Shown one piece after another: positions 53,808-62,775 of a stretch of DNA of 64,000 nucleotides. Source of the DNA: Altibacter sp. HG106 (GTDB lineage Bacteria; Bacteroidota; Bacteroidia; Flavobacteriales; Flavobacteriaceae); contig NZ_JAQQTD010000001.1 of the NCBI RefSeq assembly GCF_028561755.1, positions 1-64,000 of the forward strand, in the 5' to 3' direction. Numbering within the stretch: the first letter of the stretch is position 1; the number at the start of each line of letters is the position of its first letter. Both the position numbers and the translations under genes were made by a program. The notes below the pieces were generated by a model. It saw only the letters and a list, made by a program, of their open reading frames with translations, had not been told where the DNA came from and did not search any database.

Positions 53808-54575
53808 ATGGAAGGACTTTTTACTCCCGAAAACTTCATAACACTTGCGCTCCTAACCCTACTTCAAGCGGTTCTAGGGCTCGATAATTTATTATACATC
53901 TCGATTGAGTCGAAGCGCGCGCCCCTTGAAAAACAGAAGAAAGTGCGCCAATTGGGCATCGGGCTCGCCATTGTGCTGCGTATTGTACTGTTGTTCGTTT
54001 TATTGCGACTTATCGAATTGTTTCAAGATCCCTTCTTCGGAATTCACGGGAACGGTATTTTTGAAGGTGATTTTAACTTACACAGCATCATTGTTTTATT
54101 TGGCGGCGTATTTATCATGTATACAGCTGTAAAAGAGATATTACATATGATGACTATCGAAAAGCATCAAGCTGAAGCTGCTAAACCAAAATCGGTGGGC
54201 ATGATTATAACCTCCATTGTGATCATGAATCTGGTGTTTTCCTTCGATTCTATTCTGGGCGCTATTGCCCTGACGGATGTCTTTTGGGTGATGGCAACAG
54301 CGATCGTTATTGGTGGATTGCTCATGATCTGGCTCAGTGGAAAAGTCACCGAATTCTTAAAAAAGAATCGGATGTATGAGGTACTCGGACTCTTTATTTT
54401 GTTGATCGTCGGGGTTATGTTGCTTTCGGAAGGAGGACATATTGCCCATTTAAAACTCTTCGGAAACGAGGTTACACCTATGAGCAAAACGACCTTCTAT
54501 TTTGTCATTGCGGTCCTGGTGCTTATTGATATTGTGCAAAGTCGCTATCAGAAAAAACTCAACCAACAATTGTAG
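53808..54575 (+). CDS. TerC family membrane protein (YkoY/YgdQ-like)
   Basis: 255 residues, about seven membrane helices with the two TerC signatures VLGLDNLLYIS and LVFSFDSILGAIAL; the Asp residues in these helices likely bind a metal ion such as Mn2+ or Ca2+. Members export metals or assist metallation of exoenzymes. Only 2 bp separate it from the ACP gene, so it may be co-transcribed with the polyketide cluster by accident or by design. A second TerC protein is encoded at 62775. Confidence 0.9.
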   Translation: MEGLFTPENFITLALLTLLQAVLGLDNLLYISIESKRAPLEKQKKVRQLGIGLAIVLRIVLLFVLLRLIELFQDPFFGIHGNGIFEGDFNLHSIIVLFGGVFIMYTAVKEILHMMTIEKHQAEAAKPKSVGMIITSIVIMNLVFSFDSILGAIALTDVFWVMATAIVIGGLLMIWLSGKVTEFLKKNRMYEVLGLFILLIVGVMLLSEGGHIAHLKLFGNEVTPMSKTTFYFVIAVLVLIDIVQSRYQKKLNQQL

Positions 54576-54578
54576 CCA

Positions 54579-55808
54579 ATGGAAAGCGGGGGCTTAGAAC
54601 GTACTCCGAAGCGACTTGCGGTTAAACTTAGCGCGGCGGGCGAACGCATTGTGCGCAGTGGACACCCTTGGATCTTTTCTAAACATATCGTAAAGTGCAA
54701 AGAAGGAGGGAAGCCGGGTGATATTGCGGTAATATTTGGGCAACAGTCGAATACCGTCATGGGAATAGGTCTCTTTGATCCGCTTTCTCCCATACGCATA
54801 AAAATGATACACGCAAAAGGACCTGCCCTCCTCGACAGCACCTTTTTTTCAGAAAAAATAGCAAAAGCCAAACACTTACGCACGCCGCTCTTAGCCACCC
54901 AAACCAATAGTTACCGACTCTTATTCGGAGAGAACGACGGACTCCCGGGTCTCATTGCAGATGTCTTCGATAAGGTGCTTGTCGTAAAACTTTATTCGGC
55001 CATTTGGATTCCATTTCTTAATACTATACTGCCACTCTTGGAAGAACAGGCCCAAACGGAAACTACCGTGATCCGCCTCAATAGAATGCTTCAGAAACAT
55101 CCCCAATCTGGACTTTCGGAGGGGATGCTTTGGACGGGCACACTGCCTTCAGAAACCATTCCGTTCCTGGAACATGGGATTAAATTTCAAGCCAATGTCA
55201 TCAAAGGACACAAAACCGGGTATTTTTTAGACCATCGTCACAATCGGAAACGCGTAGGCGAAATGGCTCGAGGAAAGACGGTTCTAGACGTTTTTTCGTA
55301 TGCCGGAGGATTTTCCGTACACGCCTTGGCAGGGGGTGCAACAGAAGTAACGAGTGTTGATATTAGTGCGCAAGCGCTCGCCGTCGCAGAAGAAAATGCA
55401 GCCCTCAATAGTTTCAGTGGCACGCATGAGACGGTAGCCGGAGATGCCTTTGAGGTTTTGGAACAATGGGTTTCCGAAGGAAGAACGTTCGATATGGTCG
55501 TGATCGACCCTCCCAGTTTTGCAAAGCGCGCTTCAGAAATTCCGAAGGCTATCAAAAAGTACCATCAATTAGCCCTTTTGGGAGCGCAACTCGTAGCGCC
55601 CCAGGGAACGCTTGTATTGGCCTCTTGCTCATCCCGTATAAAAGCAGATCAATTCTTCGAAATTAACAACACCTCTTTACAGCGTTCGGGTAGCATCTTC
55701 AGCTTGGTTCATACGACAAGACACGATATTGATCATCCCGTCACCTTTCCGGAAGGTTGGTATTTGAAGTGTGGTTATTACAGAAAAGATAAAGAATCTA
55801 GGGAATAG
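54579..55808 (+). CDS. Class I rRNA methyltransferase, RlmI/RlmK-like with PUA domain
   Basis: 409 residues. N-terminal PUA domain (about 10-85, KLSAAGERIVRSGHPWIFS), a middle EEHEE-type part, then a Rossmann methyltransferase with VLDVFSYAGGFSVHAL and the catalytic VIDPPSFAK. It probably makes 5-methylcytosine in 23S rRNA (RlmI, m5C1962 in E. coli). Begins 3 bp after terC on the same strand; housekeeping function. Last gene of the plus run; converges with the PD40 lipoprotein. Confidence 0.92.
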   Translation: MESGGLERTPKRLAVKLSAAGERIVRSGHPWIFSKHIVKCKEGGKPGDIAVIFGQQSNTVMGIGLFDPLSPIRIKMIHAKGPALLDSTFFSEKIAKAKHLRTPLLATQTNSYRLLFGENDGLPGLIADVFDKVLVVKLYSAIWIPFLNTILPLLEEQAQTETTVIRLNRMLQKHPQSGLSEGMLWTGTLPSETIPFLEHGIKFQANVIKGHKTGYFLDHRHNRKRVGEMARGKTVLDVFSYAGGFSVHALAGGATEVTSVDISAQALAVAEENAALNSFSGTHETVAGDAFEVLEQWVSEGRTFDMVVIDPPSFAKRASEIPKAIKKYHQLALLGAQLVAPQGTLVLASCSSRIKADQFFEINNTSLQRSGSIFSLVHTTRHDIDHPVTFPEGWYLKCGYYRKDKESRE

Positions 55809-55834
55809 GCGTCTTATTCCCCCTCTACGTCCCC

Positions 55835-56731
55835 TTAATTTTTAGGTCTTATATCTTCAATGATCTCGGTACTCACCCAGAATATGTCTGCATTTTCAAA
55901 AGCGTCTGACCCCATATTTCTATGAAAAAAAAGATATTTCCCGTCTGGTGTGACGGAAGCCGCCGCTTCCCAAGCCTCCGTATTGACCCTATCGCCTAGA
56001 TTGAGTGCCTTTCCCCAAGAACCATCTTGTTGCCGAAAGCTAATGTAGATGTCTGAATTACCCTTTCCGTCTTCTCGTTCACTGTCCCAAATCAAATACG
56101 TTTCATCGGGAGCAATAAAGGGATGTGCCGTCCTACTTCCTGAATTAATTTCTTCGCCGAATGCTTTTGGGCTTTGACGCACGCCATTTTTCAAAACAGA
56201 ATATTGAATGGTGCCAATGGTATCTCTTTCATCAAAAACATAGGTTCCTAATTTAGAAGCAGAAAGGCGCATGATGGGTAAGGTATCGAAAGGAGCTGGA
56301 AGTTCTTTTATTTCAGACCATTCACCATCTTTATTGCGATTCTTATACCTTCTGCCTAAGTGCATGGTTTTACCATCTGGAGAAAAGATGGGCTGGCCAA
56401 CCCGTGCGGAAATAACGCTATCTTTCCATTCACCATCGTGATCTTGAATAAGAACAAACTGCTGACTTGGTTTTCCTTCCTCATCGATTACTTCTCTGAT
56501 AAAATAAAACTCTTTTAAATCAGGAGTAATAGCTCCACCATATTCCCAACCCTGTGTGGTAACTATTCCAGGAGCGAAAGGTTCGGGCATTGGTCCAGGT
56601 GGTTTTTGGCCAAGATACAGACGCTCTTCGGCTGTTGCATCTTTGTTTTTTCTATCGTCTCCATTTGTCTTACAAGCCGTTAGAGCCAGTAAAAGTAGGA
56701 ACGTTGAGATGTTGAATAAATGATTTTTCAT
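55835..56731 (-). CDS. PD40/TolB-like beta-propeller lipoprotein
   Basis: 298 residues. Lipobox LLLLALTAC with Cys20, then repeated WD40-like PD40 blades: IFSPDGKTMHLGRRYK, PFIAPDETYLIWDSERE, SVTPDGKYLFFHRNMG. A similar set of proteins is common in flavobacteria and is exported to the outer membrane; the role is unknown. Its ATG overlaps the stop of the decayed sigma gene (ATGA). Confidence 0.85.
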   Translation of the reverse strand: MKNHLFNISTFLLLLALTACKTNGDDRKNKDATAEERLYLGQKPPGPMPEPFAPGIVTTQGWEYGGAITPDLKEFYFIREVIDEEGKPSQQFVLIQDHDGEWKDSVISARVGQPIFSPDGKTMHLGRRYKNRNKDGEWSEIKELPAPFDTLPIMRLSASKLGTYVFDERDTIGTIQYSVLKNGVRQSPKAFGEEINSGSRTAHPFIAPDETYLIWDSEREDGKGNSDIYISFRQQDGSWGKALNLGDRVNTEAWEAAASVTPDGKYLFFHRNMGSDAFENADIFWVSTEIIEDIRPKN

Positions 56732-57090
56732 TGTGTGTATAGTTGTGGTCTTACTTTTTCTGTAAGATTTATTCGTATTCTTTCGTTCATGTAAACAACT
56801 AGTTCTTTGAATTCAAAACGCTCTAAGAATAAGTATTTACGCTTTTTCTCCTTGCGGAAATCCTGAATTGCAACATTCAACGCAACTGGGTACATCTCTA
56901 ATGAAAACTTAGAGGCTCCCCGAAACGATGAATAGGTTTTCCAAAGTTGCAGCACAATTTCTTGAAACGAATCTTCTCGATGCGTCTTATTATCACAGTA
57001 CATCCTACAGTCCTTGTGACTGACTCCTTGAAACCCATCTACTCGCTTGACAACTGAATCTTCTGATATTTTTTGTTCCAACAAAAGCAA
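56728..57090 (-). pseudogene. Truncated, decayed ECF sigma factor
   Basis: 120 codons from a TTG. Residues about 24-88 match sigma-70 region 2 of flavobacterial ECF factors (HKDCRMYCDNKTHREDSFQEI, then LQLWKTYSSFRGASKFS and a FRKEKKRK end). Two core positions are changed, STWMYR to SLEMYP, and region 4 is missing; the tail has no family resemblance. A working ECF factor needs region 4. I call it a pseudogene, but the ATGA overlap with the lipoprotein gene leaves a small chance that it is a functional fragment. Confidence 0.62.
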
Positions 57091-57149
57091 CTAGGTTACA
57101 ACTATTGGTTGCAGTTGACACTCAATAATTATAACCGAGCAGTGTTTTT

Positions 57150-58496
57150 TCAGATTCCCTTCAACACTATCGATAACACTAAAACACTCGCAAAGCCAGT
57201 AAACGCCAATAAAGTGGTCATCACCGTCCAACTCTGAAAGGTTTGTTTTTCATTCATTCCCAAATACTTACTAACCAACCAAAAGCCACTATCGTTTACG
57301 TGGGATAGGATGGAAGCACCTGCTGCGATGGCAATTACTAGCAACGCTTTGTCCGTTGCTCCGGAATCTGCCAGCAACATGGGCGCAGTTACTCCCGCGG
57401 CGGTAATCATGGCAACCGTAGCAGACCCCTGTAGGATACGCACTAAGGCAGCCACAATAAAGGCAAACACAAGGGTGCTAAGACCTAAATCTGAGAAATA
57501 CGTGGCGAGCATGTCGCCTGCGCCTGTAGTAATAAGCGTTTCCTTGAAAACGCCACCTGCTCCGGTGAGAAGAATGATGACGCCAGCAGGAGCCAAAGAA
57601 CGCGTGGTAATATTCTGAAGTGCCTTTCGGGACGTCCCGCGACGAACTCCCAGCACATACCAGGCCAATAGATTTGCCAAAATAAGTGCCACAAAGGGGT
57701 GGCCTATCATTTGAAGCCAGTTGGTAACCGTTTCGGGAAGCCAATTGCGACCTATCGGACTATTTAATAGCGTGTTACACACAATAAGAATAATGGGAAG
57801 GCCGATGATCACAAAAATCACTCCCACCGATGGCAACTGATGGCGCTTTTCGCTATTCTCAAAACCTTCCGGCGCCGAGATATGAATTCGATTGGCGATA
57901 TACTTTCCGAAGAGCGGACCACTCACGATGGCCGTTGGAATTCCTACTATAAATCCAAAGACAATCACCCAGCCGAGATCAGCATTCAGAATGTCCGCCA
58001 CTGCCACCGGACCCGGCGTTGGAGGAATAAAGGCATGCGTGATAGCAAGTCCGGCCAACAAGGGAATTCCGTATAGTAAAAGCGACTTTTTAGACTTGCG
58101 TTGAAGCGAATAAATAAGCGGCACCAGGATAATAAAAGCGACGTCGAAGAAAACCGGAATGGCTACAAAGAACCCGGTACCCATCAATGCCCAGGCGGTA
58201 TTCTTATTCTTTGTTTTGTTCAGCAAAAATCCAGCAACGGCTTCCGCGCCACCACTGTGTTCTAAAATAGCACCGAACATGGCACCGAGTCCGACGACCA
58301 CCGCTACAAACCCCAAGGTATTGCCCATTCCTGTTTTTATGGTGTCAATAATGGCGAGAGGCGGCATGCCGGCCAGGATCCCCACCAGAATACTGGCGAT
58401 CAACAAGGCGATAAACGCTTGCATACGAAATTTCAAGATGAGTATCAGCAGCACGGCAATCCCCGCGCCTATGGCAAGTAGTAAGGTACTATCCAT
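57150..58496 (-). CDS. gntP: Gluconate:H+ symporter GntP family
   Basis: 448 residues from the ATG at 58496, with about 12 membrane helices and the GntP-type signatures PPTPGPVAVADIL and LSHVNDSGFWLVSKYLGM. It imports gluconate. The frame runs further upstream, but that part overlaps gnd and is hydrophilic, so I use 58496. It overlaps gnd by 8 nt and follows it in the operon gntK-gnd-gntP. Confidence 0.93.
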   Translation of the reverse strand: MDSTLLLAIGAGIAVLLILILKFRMQAFIALLIASILVGILAGMPPLAIIDTIKTGMGNTLGFVAVVVGLGAMFGAILEHSGGAEAVAGFLLNKTKNKNTAWALMGTGFFVAIPVFFDVAFIILVPLIYSLQRKSKKSLLLYGIPLLAGLAITHAFIPPTPGPVAVADILNADLGWVIVFGFIVGIPTAIVSGPLFGKYIANRIHISAPEGFENSEKRHQLPSVGVIFVIIGLPIILIVCNTLLNSPIGRNWLPETVTNWLQMIGHPFVALILANLLAWYVLGVRRGTSRKALQNITTRSLAPAGVIILLTGAGGVFKETLITTGAGDMLATYFSDLGLSTLVFAFIVAALVRILQGSATVAMITAAGVTAPMLLADSGATDKALLVIAIAAGASILSHVNDSGFWLVSKYLGMNEKQTFQSWTVMTTLLAFTGFASVLVLSIVLKGI

Positions 58497-59895
58497 TTGA
58501 GTCGTTCCAATTGGTGGTAAATGATGCTGTGTCGGGATGATCTTTTCGACGATAGGTATGTCCGCCAAAACTATCTCGTTGCGCTTGAATTAAATTTGAA
58601 GGTAACGATACTGAAATTATTGTATTCCAGTAATTTAGAGCGTTTGAAAAACAAGGGATTGGAATCGCACTCTCCAGAGAAACAGCAACCACCTCTTTGA
58701 GGGCAGAAACGCCTTTCTTTCGGTGCTCGTCATAGGCTGAAGCAAGCAGCAGGTCGTTTTCCTTTTCAAGGGTTTCAGATATTGTGACCATCAGTTTTGA
58801 AGCGAGAATACAGCCGTTGGTCCAAACTCTTGTGATTTCCTGAAGCGAACAATTCCATCCGTAATGGTTAGAAGCTATTTGTAGCAACTGCAAGCCTTCA
58901 TGATGATTTAGCAAACGGGCCCATTGGTAGGCATGACGTAATTCTGTTGGCGACAGATCCGTTACTGTTCCGGAAGTAGGGTTTTGCAATTCAGACCAGG
59001 CGGAACGTTTCTTTTTGAACGTCGATAAGGATCTGGCAAACAAGGCTGCGGCTGTAAATGTAGCCGGAGCTCCTAACTCGGTTGCTGCCTGCACCGTCCA
59101 GCTTCCCGTTCCTTTGGCCGCTGCTTGGTCGCAAACCAGTTCCAAGAGCGGTTTGCCTGCTTCTTTTTTTCGAAGAATGGCGATGGTGGTTTCCAGTAGA
59201 AAGCTTTGTGCTTCGCCTTGATTCCATTCTGAAAGGAGGTCGGCCATCGCGTCTTGTGACATATGCGGCCGAAGCAGCGCGTAGACTTCACTTAGCAATT
59301 GCATTTCGGCATATTCAATTCCGTTGTGAACCATTTTCACAAAATGGCCACAGCCTTGCGGTCCTAAATAGGACACGCATGGTGTACCGAAACGATCTTT
59401 AGCCGCAATGCTTTGTAAGATGGGTTCTATAAGATAATAGTCTGAATAGCGCCCCCCAACCATCATAGACGGGCCGTTTCGCGCCCCCTGTGCACCCCCG
59501 GATATGCCTACGCCAAAAAAGGAGATGCCCTCCTTCTGAAGGTCTCCGCAGCGTCTAAAGGTATCTTTATAATGAGAATTTCCCCCGTCAATAAGTATAT
59601 CGCCTTTGTCGAGTAGGGGAGTGAGTTGATTGATCACGCTGTCTACGGCAACTCCTGCTGGAATCATCATCAAGATTCTCCTGGGTTTGATTAGCGAAAT
59701 TATGAAGTCGGTTAACACCGTATGTCCTTGGACAGCTGCCCCTGAATGGCGCTGCAAAAACTTCGGAATCACGCTCGCTTCTTCACCTTCCGAACGGTTG
59801 AAAACCGATAGGGAAATGCCTTTCTCTATGGTGTTGCTCGCAAGATTTGCTCCCATGACACCCAAGCCTATGATGCCAAATTCAGCTTTTTTCAT
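58489..59895 (-). CDS. gnd: 6-phosphogluconate dehydrogenase (decarboxylating)
   Basis: 468 residues. NADP motif GLGVMGANLASN, GGNSHYKDT, and the catalytic KMVHNGIEYAEMQ region. It oxidises 6-phosphogluconate to ribulose 5-phosphate and CO2. Middle gene of the gluconate operon: it overlaps gntK by 14 nt at its start and gntP by 8 nt at its end. Full length. Confidence 0.96.
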   Translation of the reverse strand: MKKAEFGIIGLGVMGANLASNTIEKGISLSVFNRSEGEEASVIPKFLQRHSGAAVQGHTVLTDFIISLIKPRRILMMIPAGVAVDSVINQLTPLLDKGDILIDGGNSHYKDTFRRCGDLQKEGISFFGVGISGGAQGARNGPSMMVGGRYSDYYLIEPILQSIAAKDRFGTPCVSYLGPQGCGHFVKMVHNGIEYAEMQLLSEVYALLRPHMSQDAMADLLSEWNQGEAQSFLLETTIAILRKKEAGKPLLELVCDQAAAKGTGSWTVQAATELGAPATFTAAALFARSLSTFKKKRSAWSELQNPTSGTVTDLSPTELRHAYQWARLLNHHEGLQLLQIASNHYGWNCSLQEITRVWTNGCILASKLMVTISETLEKENDLLLASAYDEHRKKGVSALKEVVAVSLESAIPIPCFSNALNYWNTIISVSLPSNLIQAQRDSFGGHTYRRKDHPDTASFTTNWNDSNG

Positions 59896-60370
59896 ACAAG
59901 GAGTATTGGGTTACTATTGTTGAAACAAGGGCTTCCGGTGAATGGGTTACTGCCAGGTGCAGTGCATTTTCCGGCACTTCCAACGTATCAAATTGCGATT
60001 TCAACAGGGACGGAGGCATGTAATGGTCTGTGCGTTGCTGTAATCGTTGTACGATGGTGTCGTAATCACCTTGTAAGTACACCCAAAACGCAGCACGAGT
60101 GGGATCTAGTAGGTTACGGTACCTGTGTTTTAATGCGGAGCAGGCGAGTACCGCTTCCCCTTTCTCTGACCACGTTTGGATACGGTTCGCCAAGAGGCGC
60201 AACCAAGGTTCTCGGTCGGTATCGTTCAAAGAATTTCCGCTTTGCATTTTCTGTACATTTTCTTCGGGGTGGAAGTCATCTGCATCGTAAAAGGGAGCGT
60301 CTAGTTTTTGGGCCAAAAGCGATCCTACCGTTGTCTTTCCGCAGCCACTAACACCCATAATTACAATCAA
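59882..60370 (-). CDS. gntK: Gluconokinase
   Basis: About 163 residues from TTG 60370. P-loop GVSGCGKTTVGS at the N-terminus, DADDFHPEENVQKM, and the ACSALKHRYR and QGDYDTIVQRL features of the GntK family. It phosphorylates gluconate to 6-phosphogluconate. The frame is open to 60415 (TTG), and ATG 60358 would start inside the first beta strand, so TTG 60370 (LIVIMGVSG) is the best choice. First gene of the gluconate operon; no GntR-like regulator is seen. Confidence 0.9.
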   Translation of the reverse strand: MIVIMGVSGCGKTTVGSLLAQKLDAPFYDADDFHPEENVQKMQSGNSLNDTDREPWLRLLANRIQTWSEKGEAVLACSALKHRYRNLLDPTRAAFWVYLQGDYDTIVQRLQQRTDHYMPPSLLKSQFDTLEVPENALHLAVTHSPEALVSTIVTQYSLYEKS

Positions 60371-60513
60371 AAGTTCTGTTTTAAAAAAGAAGCTACAAGA
60401 TACACAGAATTTCAATTCTTTTAAAAGCCTGTTAATGGGGGCGTTAAAGAGTTTTAAAAGCCCTCGGAATACGGTATTGAAGCGGTATCTTCTAATTATA
60501 AAATTATTACGTT

Positions 60514-60888
60514 ATGAAAAAGATATTGTTACTAGGATTATTACTCATTGCCACAGGGGCTTTCGCACAAGATGCTTTTCTTCAGAAGGACAACGACGAA
60601 ATGGAAGCCAGAGCCGAAGTTTTGACACAACGATACAATGAAGAACTAGCGCTTACACCCAAGCAAATGACCTTATTTCAGAAGAAGGTAGAGGAATTTC
60701 TAATACGTGCCGAATCCATTCGAATGAAAACCGAAGGAAAGAACGAGATGGATGCTTTGGCTGAACTTCAGATTCAAGAAATTACTGAAATGAACAATGT
60801 GCTTACGCAGCCACAAATGGACTTGTATAAAAAGATGCGGCCCGTTATGCAACCTATAGGCGAAGTTTCGAGCAAGGATAAAATGTAA
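60514..60888 (+). CDS. Small periplasmic protein, Spy/CpxP-like helical type
   Basis: 124 residues. Signal peptide ILLLGLLLIATGAFAQ, then a charged helical protein with ELALTPKQMTLFQKKVEEF and MNNVLTQPQMDLYKKM, two LTPxQ-like motifs that recall Spy/CpxP repeats. No family can be fixed with certainty. A terminator follows directly. Possible envelope chaperone. Confidence 0.7.
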   Translation: MKKILLLGLLLIATGAFAQDAFLQKDNDEMEARAEVLTQRYNEELALTPKQMTLFQKKVEEFLIRAESIRMKTEGKNEMDALAELQIQEITEMNNVLTQPQMDLYKKMRPVMQPIGEVSSKDKM

Positions 60889-60912
60889 GCAGACAACGAG
60901 AGAATAAAAGCG

Positions 60913-60943
60913 AAAAGCGCAGTTAATACTGCGCTTTTCTTAT
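60913..60943. terminator. Intrinsic terminator
   Basis: 11-bp perfect stem AAAAGCGCAGT (60913-60923) / ACTGCGCTTTT (60928-60938), loop TAAT. Acts for the Spy-like gene and, on the minus strand, for the ArsC-like gene. Confidence 0.9.
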
Positions 60944-60967
60944 AGGGAGTTGTTCGTGGGAGAACGG

Positions 60968-61426
60968 TTATTTAAATTTTTCATCTTTGGTGGTTGATTC
61001 GATGGTCGGGTCGTCTGTGTGCATCGTTTTCTTGAGTCCGGCAGAATCTACTTCGAAAAACTCCATGATCTCGGTGGGATTTTCAATCTGCTTCATGGTT
61101 TCTCCATTGATGGCGATAGGTTGGGTAAGTACTTCATTATTATTCTGAAGGATCTTTACCCAATCTTCAGTGTTATAGTCAGATCGGTCGGTGTCATCAT
61201 CCTTCAAAACGCGTTTATCTACCAAATCGCCCACCTTTACGTTAAGGCCATCAGCAATTTCTGCCCATTGGGTTCCCGTTACCTTTACTTTTGCAATATC
61301 AATTTCATGAATCTTCTCACTGATCCCTTGTAAGTAACTAAGCGTGTGTTTTCCCACTCTTGTGTTACTGCTATACACTAAGGTAAGCTGTTTGTCGTCT
61401 CTTGCGAGTACTGCCATATCTTCCAT
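60968..61426 (-). CDS. ArsC/Spx-like thioredoxin-fold protein without catalytic cysteine
   Basis: 152 residues. The stretch LVYSSNTRVGKHTLSYL and the later LTQPIAINGETMKQI follow ArsC/Spx-type proteins, but the Cys-x2-Cys or single Cys expected after the first strand is replaced, and no Cys remains in the protein. It is therefore not an arsenate reductase. The 1-bp gap to the hibernation factor gene suggests co-transcription. Function unknown; a regulatory or binding role is possible. Confidence 0.75.
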   Translation of the reverse strand: MEDMAVLARDDKQLTLVYSSNTRVGKHTLSYLQGISEKIHEIDIAKVKVTGTQWAEIADGLNVKVGDLVDKRVLKDDDTDRSDYNTEDWVKILQNNNEVLTQPIAINGETMKQIENPTEIMEFFEVDSAGLKKTMHTDDPTIESTTKDEKFK

Positions 61427-61427
61427 C

Positions 61428-61730
61428 TTAATGAGTTTGCATCTTTTCTTTCCGCTTCTGTAGTTGACGCTTCAATTCATTATACGATTCACTAACAGAT
61501 TTTTCAAAACTATCATTCGATGCTTCTGCAAATATACGAGGTCCGGGAGCACTTAAACGAATATTACAGATTTTTCCGGTTTCGTCGCTTGAAGTGTTCT
61601 CCGTTTTGAAGAATACATCGGCCCGTACGATAAAATCGTATCGGTTAAACAATTTTTCTAATTTCTTAGCGGTAAAAATTTCCAGCGCATCGCTAGCTGA
61701 CACCTTATCATATTCAAAGTTGATGTTCAT
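61428..61730 (-). CDS. raiA: Ribosome hibernation promoting factor (HPF/YfiA family)
   Basis: 100 residues, short HPF form. YfiA fold: MNINFEYDKVSASDAL, FNRYDFIVRADVFFK, and the basic helix KSVSESYNELKRQLQKRKEK. It binds the 30S subunit and inactivates ribosomes under stress. Strong promoter upstream (TTTG-N19-TATCTTTA). First gene of a pair with the ArsC-like gene. Confidence 0.93.
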   Translation of the reverse strand: MNINFEYDKVSASDALEIFTAKKLEKLFNRYDFIVRADVFFKTENTSSDETGKICNIRLSAPGPRIFAEASNDSFEKSVSESYNELKRQLQKRKEKMQTH

Positions 61731-61747
61731 AATTATTGATTTTCCTT

Positions 61748-61778
61748 TAAAGATACAATAGGAGAGAGGGGAGGCAAA
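61748..61778 (-). promoter_or_regulatory. Promoter for raiA
   Basis: Minus strand TTTG (61778-61775), 19-nt spacer, TATCTTTA (61755-61748; one mismatch to TAnnTTTG). The leader is about 12 nt to the ATG at 61730. Confidence 0.6.
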
Positions 61779-61896
61779 ATTTTTAATAGTTCTTTGTGAA
61801 AAAACCCCTCAAAATTCCTGCGATGCGTTAAATGTTTTGTAATTGTTTTTCGAAGCCAAACACAGTCGTTACTTTTAGAAAACTAAAAAGAAAAAA

Positions 61897-62508
61897 ATGG
61901 CTGAAACACTTGAAAAGATTAAAAAAGTAACTCCAACCGAATTTGACATTCATCCGTTGCTAGCATCCCGATGGAGCTCTAGAGCATTCGATTCGAAAGC
62001 GCTTACGGAAGAAGATATCCACGTGCTGTTGGAGGCAGGACGATGGGCCCCTAGCAGTAACAATCTACAACCCTGGCGGATTGTTTGGGGATTGAAGGGA
62101 ACAGAAACCTATGATCGCATTTTTGATTGTCTCGTGGAATTCAATCAAGGTTGGGTCGACGGCGCTCCCGCTTTGTGGTTAGGAGCCATTAAAACCGATA
62201 TGAAAAAGGGGGAAAAAGAAAACTTTCATGCGCTTCATGACCTCGGTCTTTTTATGGGGAACGTGGTAACTCAGGCACAATCTATGGGAATTGCCGCGCA
62301 TCAAATGGCCGGACTTGATTTTGAGAAGGCGAAGAAAGAGTTTGGTTTTCCGGAAAATTATCATGTAGCTACCGCCACGGCCTTCGGGTATTATGGAGGA
62401 GACCCAGAAACGCTTTCCGAAGACCTACAAGAAGAAGAACTTAAAACAACACGCGAACGCAAGTCGCAAACCGAATTTGCCTTCAACGGAAATTTCAAAA
62501 AAGACTAA
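61897..62508 (+). CDS. Nitroreductase family protein
   Basis: 203 residues. FMN-binding signatures are RWSSRAFDSKALTEED near the N-terminus, EAGRWAPSSNNLQPWR and ATAFGYYGGDPETLSE at the C-terminus. It reduces nitro or quinone compounds using NAD(P)H. Followed 2 bp later by a small gene on the same strand. Confidence 0.92.
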   Translation: MAETLEKIKKVTPTEFDIHPLLASRWSSRAFDSKALTEEDIHVLLEAGRWAPSSNNLQPWRIVWGLKGTETYDRIFDCLVEFNQGWVDGAPALWLGAIKTDMKKGEKENFHALHDLGLFMGNVVTQAQSMGIAAHQMAGLDFEKAKKEFGFPENYHVATATAFGYYGGDPETLSEDLQEEELKTTRERKSQTEFAFNGNFKKD

Positions 62509-62510
62509 TT

Positions 62511-62720
62511 ATGGAAAAAACAAGAAAACAAAAGAAGCACGCCGACTTCCAAGATGCGTACCGCAGATCTTCCAATTTCAATAAAACAACCAAAAAGGAG
62601 GATTTTCAACCGGGAGATAATGGAGAGTTAACCTTAGCTCAAAAAGAAGAACGTGATGCTAAGAAAATTGCCGATGCGATGAAGCATTTGGAAGATGAAG
62701 ATACAGACGAGAACAGTTAG
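62511..62720 (+). CDS. Small hypothetical, highly charged protein
   Basis: 69 residues, nearly all charged or polar (Lys, Glu, Asp), without membrane segment; ends in EDEDTDENS. Likely disordered. It is 2 bp after the nitroreductase gene and followed by a terminator, so it is probably translated. Family unknown. Confidence 0.7.
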   Translation: MEKTRKQKKHADFQDAYRRSSNFNKTTKKEDFQPGDNGELTLAQKEERDAKKIADAMKHLEDEDTDENS

Positions 62721-62737
62721 TGAATTGTGTTTTGGTT

Positions 62738-62775
62738 AAAACGGCGGTATTTGTAACAGAATATCGCCGTTTTTT
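62738..62775. terminator. Intrinsic terminator
   Basis: AAAACGGCGGTAT (62738-62750) / ATATCGCCGTTTT (62761-62773), G-U and short mismatch inside, with Ts on the plus strand and As on the minus strand. It separates the nitroreductase pair from terC. Confidence 0.85.

Noticed and set aside
59917-60351. 144-codon open frame on the plus strand opposite gntK
   Set aside because: It mirrors the conserved gluconokinase frame and has no recognisable domain.
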